DNA from: Pseudomonas putida S13.1.2
Lineage (GTDB): Bacteria > Pseudomonadota > Gammaproteobacteria > Pseudomonadales > Pseudomonadaceae
Length of the DNA stretch: 64,000 bases
Assembly (NCBI RefSeq): GCF_000498395.2
Contig: NZ_CP010979.1
Location: 1,736,001 to 1,800,000, forward strand
Direction of reading: 5' to 3'
The position numbers were made by a program, and so were the translations under genes. Positions 61,806 to 64,000 of the stretch are shown one piece after another. Below the pieces are notes generated by a model, which saw nothing but the letters and a program-made list of their open reading frames with translations, searched no databases and was not told where the DNA came from. The number at the start of each line of letters is the position of its first letter. Positions within the stretch are counted from its first letter, which is position 1.

Positions 61806-63023
61806 TTACTCCTTGTCGTGGGCTTCGCTCATGCGCCATACCAGCATGGCGACCGAAGCATTCATGCGAAAAAGCGGGTCATCAATGGACTGCCCGCTCA
61901 GTTGTTCGATGCGCTGGATGCGCTGATTGATGGTGTTGCGGTGCAGCCCCAGGCGCTGTGCGGCCTTTTGCCCGTTGCCGTTTTCCATAAGCAGGGCGTC
62001 GAGGGTGTGCACCAAGGCATTGGCCTGCTTGCGCCCAGGGGCGATCAACGGGCCGAGCGTACGGCTGACAAAATCGTCGATCAGCGAGCGGTCGATGATG
62101 CCTTGTAGTAGGCGCAGCACGCCAAGTTCACTGAAGTTGCAATAGCCGTTGGCTGGGCGCAGGTGCTGCGCGACGTCCAGGGCCTGACGAGCCTCGTTGA
62201 GGGCCTGGCGATAGTGCGCGCAATCGTCGGCGACGCTCGACAAACCCATGTGCAAACTCAGTTCACACGTCGTGGCCTGCAACTGCCGGTAAAGCACAGC
62301 CAACGCCTCAGGCAAGTCGTGCGTATCTGCCAGCAGTACCACGAACAGATCACCCGGCAGCTGCGCCATCACGCTGCCTGCCCGTTGGCGGCACCAGGCT
62401 TCAAGCTGGTCTTCCAGGGCCTGACGGGTAGCTTGCCAGGTACGCTCGCCGTGGGTCAGCCCATAGCGCTCGAACAAGCCATCCACGCCCGCTAGGCGCA
62501 AAGCCAGCAACCGCCGCGGTTCGTCCAGTGCCAGTTGCAGGTGCGCTGCCCGCTGCCGGGCAATGGCCAGGCTCGGGTAGTCACCCGTGAGCAGCTGGCC
62601 AAGGATATCGTGACGCGAGCGGCGTACCTGGCTCATCTGCACCAGCGCCGTGCCGATCAGGTGGGTCACCACCACCATCTTCAGCGCATAGGGCTGCTCG
62701 ATCAGCGGCAGGCCAAGTTGCTCGGCTCGCGCAATGACAGACGCAGGCACGCTCTGGATAAAGCTGCCGCCAGTGAGAATCACCATGCCGGCGATGCCCA
62801 CTGCGTCGCCGTCTTCCACCAGGCTCAGCAGGTTGGCCTCACCGCGCGGGTGGTTGATGCCGGTGACGAACACCAGTTCACCGCCCATTACCCATTCGGC
62901 AATGCCTTCGTTTTCCGCCACATACGGCCAGCGCACCCGCCGCTGAAGGTTACGTGCCCCGGCCAGCACACGCATCTCGTGCAGGCCAGGCAAATGCAGG
63001 ATTTCGTCCAGTGCCAGGCTCAC
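61806..63023 (-). CDS. PucR-family transcriptional regulator
   Basis: A 405-residue PucR-type regulator. The N-terminal purine-catabolism domain runs over about residues 1-120 (LDEILHLPGLHEMRVLAG). A central GGDEF-like region precedes a C-terminal helix-turn-helix (about 350-395; NGQKAAQRLGLHRNTINQRIQRIEQLSG). It lies between codB and codA and presumably adjusts cytosine or purine/pyrimidine use. GTG 63023 overlaps the codB stop by 4 bases, and I chose it because a longer frame would lie inside codB. Confidence 0.9.
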   Translation of the reverse strand: MSLALDEILHLPGLHEMRVLAGARNLQRRVRWPYVAENEGIAEWVMGGELVFVTGINHPRGEANLLSLVEDGDAVGIAGMVILTGGSFIQSVPASVIARAEQLGLPLIEQPYALKMVVVTHLIGTALVQMSQVRRSRHDILGQLLTGDYPSLAIARQRAAHLQLALDEPRRLLALRLAGVDGLFERYGLTHGERTWQATRQALEDQLEAWCRQRAGSVMAQLPGDLFVVLLADTHDLPEALAVLYRQLQATTCELSLHMGLSSVADDCAHYRQALNEARQALDVAQHLRPANGYCNFSELGVLRLLQGIIDRSLIDDFVSRTLGPLIAPGRKQANALVHTLDALLMENGNGQKAAQRLGLHRNTINQRIQRIEQLSGQSIDDPLFRMNASVAMLVWRMSEAHDKE

Positions 63024-64000
63024 GGCTCGACACCCGCCTGGCCTGGTGCCCTGTGGCGTGCGCCCAGTTCGAGCAGGGCGATGTAGCACAGGGCCGAGGC
63101 GCCGATACCCACCAGCGGCGCGACCCACGGCGAGGCATACGCCAGCACCGCGCCCACGGCATAGGCAAACAGCCCGATAAGGTTGTAGCGTGGCAGGCGT
63201 ACCGTGGCCAGTGCCGGGTACTTGCCGCGGTGGCGATACCAGAAGTCAGCCATGATCACCCCGCCCACTGGTGGAATGATCGAGCCCAGCAGCACCAGGA
63301 ACGGGATCAGCATTTCGTACATGCCACCGATCGCCAGCACTATGCCAACCCCGGCCGCCAGCAGGGTTGCCGTGCGCCTGCGCTCGCTGCGCAGCAAATG
63401 GCAGGCGGCGGCCGACACGTTGTAGATGGTCGGCCCCTGGATGGTCCACAGGTTCAGGCACAGCATCACCACCGCCGCGAACGACAAGCCCTGCAACATC
63501 ATCACTTCGACGATGTCGGCCTGCTGGTAAACCATCGCGCACCAGGCACCGGCCACCACCATCAGGCCGTTACCCACAAGAAACGCGACCACGCTGGCGA
63601 TCACCGCCACCCGGCCGCTACGCGACAAGCGTGTCCAGTTGGTGGCTTGGGTGGCGCCACTGGCGAAGGTGCCGAAGACCATGGTCACTGCTGCCGAAAA
63701 GGTCATGGTTTCGTGCGGTACTACTGCGGCCAGGCCGGCAAAGCCACCGACATCGCGGGTGGCAATGTACATCGAGACCAACAGCAGCACGAACATCAAC
63801 GGCACCGAGACTCGCGACAGCACGTCCAGGCCCTTGAAGCCGATGATGGCAGTAATGCTGAAGCCCAGGCCAAACAAAACCATCAACGGCACGCTGAAAC
63901 CTTCTGCCAACCCCAGCAGCTTGACCAGCACGATGGCCACGGTGGCTGTGCCCCAGGCGTACCAGCCCAGTTCAGCAAAACCCAGCAGAAAGTCCGAAAG
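63020..64000 (-). CDS. codB: Cytosine permease, NCS1 family (N-terminus outside window)
   Basis: The C-terminal 326 residues or so of an NCS1-family nucleobase:cation symporter. Its helices include WGTATVAIVLVKLLGL at the window edge, VFGTFASGATQATNWTRLSRSGR (about residue 130 of the visible part), a conserved family region, and GGVIMADFWYRHRGKY near the end. The frame stays open to base 64000, so its start lies beyond it. The operon order codB-regulator-codA supports cytosine as substrate. Confidence 0.9.
   Translation of the reverse strand, partial: LSDFLLGFAELGWYAWGTATVAIVLVKLLGLAEGFSVPLMVLFGLGFSITAIIGFKGLDVLSRVSVPLMFVLLLVSMYIATRDVGGFAGLAAVVPHETMTFSAAVTMVFGTFASGATQATNWTRLSRSGRVAVIASVVAFLVGNGLMVVAGAWCAMVYQQADIVEVMMLQGLSFAAVVMLCLNLWTIQGPTIYNVSAAACHLLRSERRRTATLLAAGVGIVLAIGGMYEMLIPFLVLLGSIIPPVGGVIMADFWYRHRGKYPALATVRLPRYNLIGLFAYAVGAVLAYASPWVAPLVGIGASALCYIALLELGARHRAPGQAGVEP

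Noticed and set aside
1..64000. CRISPR arrays, tRNA or rRNA genes, insertion sequences
   Set aside because: I saw no regularly spaced direct repeats, no tRNA cloverleaf with a T-loop GTTCGA-type signature in context, and no transposase gene.

Overview
This window comes from a chromosome of the Pseudomonas putida group. The grounds are: dense, GC-rich coding; a complete phenylacetate (paa) catabolic cluster in the pseudomonad arrangement, with a dedicated permease and porin; P. putida-type REP palindromes; a FecI/FecR/receptor module; and an orphan LigD close to many small stress proteins. I saw no rRNA, tRNA, CRISPR array, insertion sequence or prophage.

Layout. 1-2.3 kb is accessory-looking: a gene remnant, an SDR oxidoreductase and a SphA/MetA-type outer-membrane protein, separated by AT-rich spacers. 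At 2.78 kb, in a gene-free stretch, lies a 28-bp sequence that reads as a XerCD dif site, so this may be the replication terminus. 2.9-9.6 kb holds hldD, an iron-siderophore signalling operon (ECF sigma, FecR, aerobactin-type TonB receptor) and a hipBA toxin-antitoxin pair. 10-11.3 kb is a PotE-like antiporter.

11.4-28.9 kb is the phenylacetate catabolon. paaYX is divergent from paaFGHIJK. Next come paaABCDE (epoxidase), a DUF485/symporter permease pair, the porin phaK and paaZ. Phenylacetate is imported, activated by PaaK, epoxidised by PaaABCDE, isomerised by PaaG, opened and oxidised by PaaZ, and beta-oxidised by PaaJFH to acetyl-CoA and succinyl-CoA. Six copies of a TGTATC-type motif in the two control regions are probably PaaX operators.

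29-58 kb is a stress, envelope and repair region. It holds KGG-repeat proteins, small acidic proteins, a Zn alcohol dehydrogenase, a Nudix hydrolase, an orphan ClpP-like protein, DUF72, a YbhP/ClsB/YbhN-like membrane-lipid operon, metallothionein and LigD. It also holds two tightly coupled uncharacterised cassettes: acyl-CoA dehydrogenase/PIG-L/methyltransferase/glycosyltransferase, and YbdK ligase/methyltransferase/haem-oxygenase-like protein. Further on are a MFS-like carrier, aldo-keto reductase, DyP peroxidase, bile-acid-type symporter, CrtZ-like hydroxylase, MgtC with a probable leader peptide, a diguanylate cyclase, DUF4142 and a KfrA-like coiled-coil protein.

58.4-64 kb is nitrogen metabolism: a YheO/DauR-type regulator, a PLP-dependent dehydratase, a broken ornithine cyclodeaminase gene, and cytosine deaminase, a PucR-type regulator and cytosine permease (codB runs off the window).

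All assignments rest on reading the sequence and on remembered family features. No database search was run.
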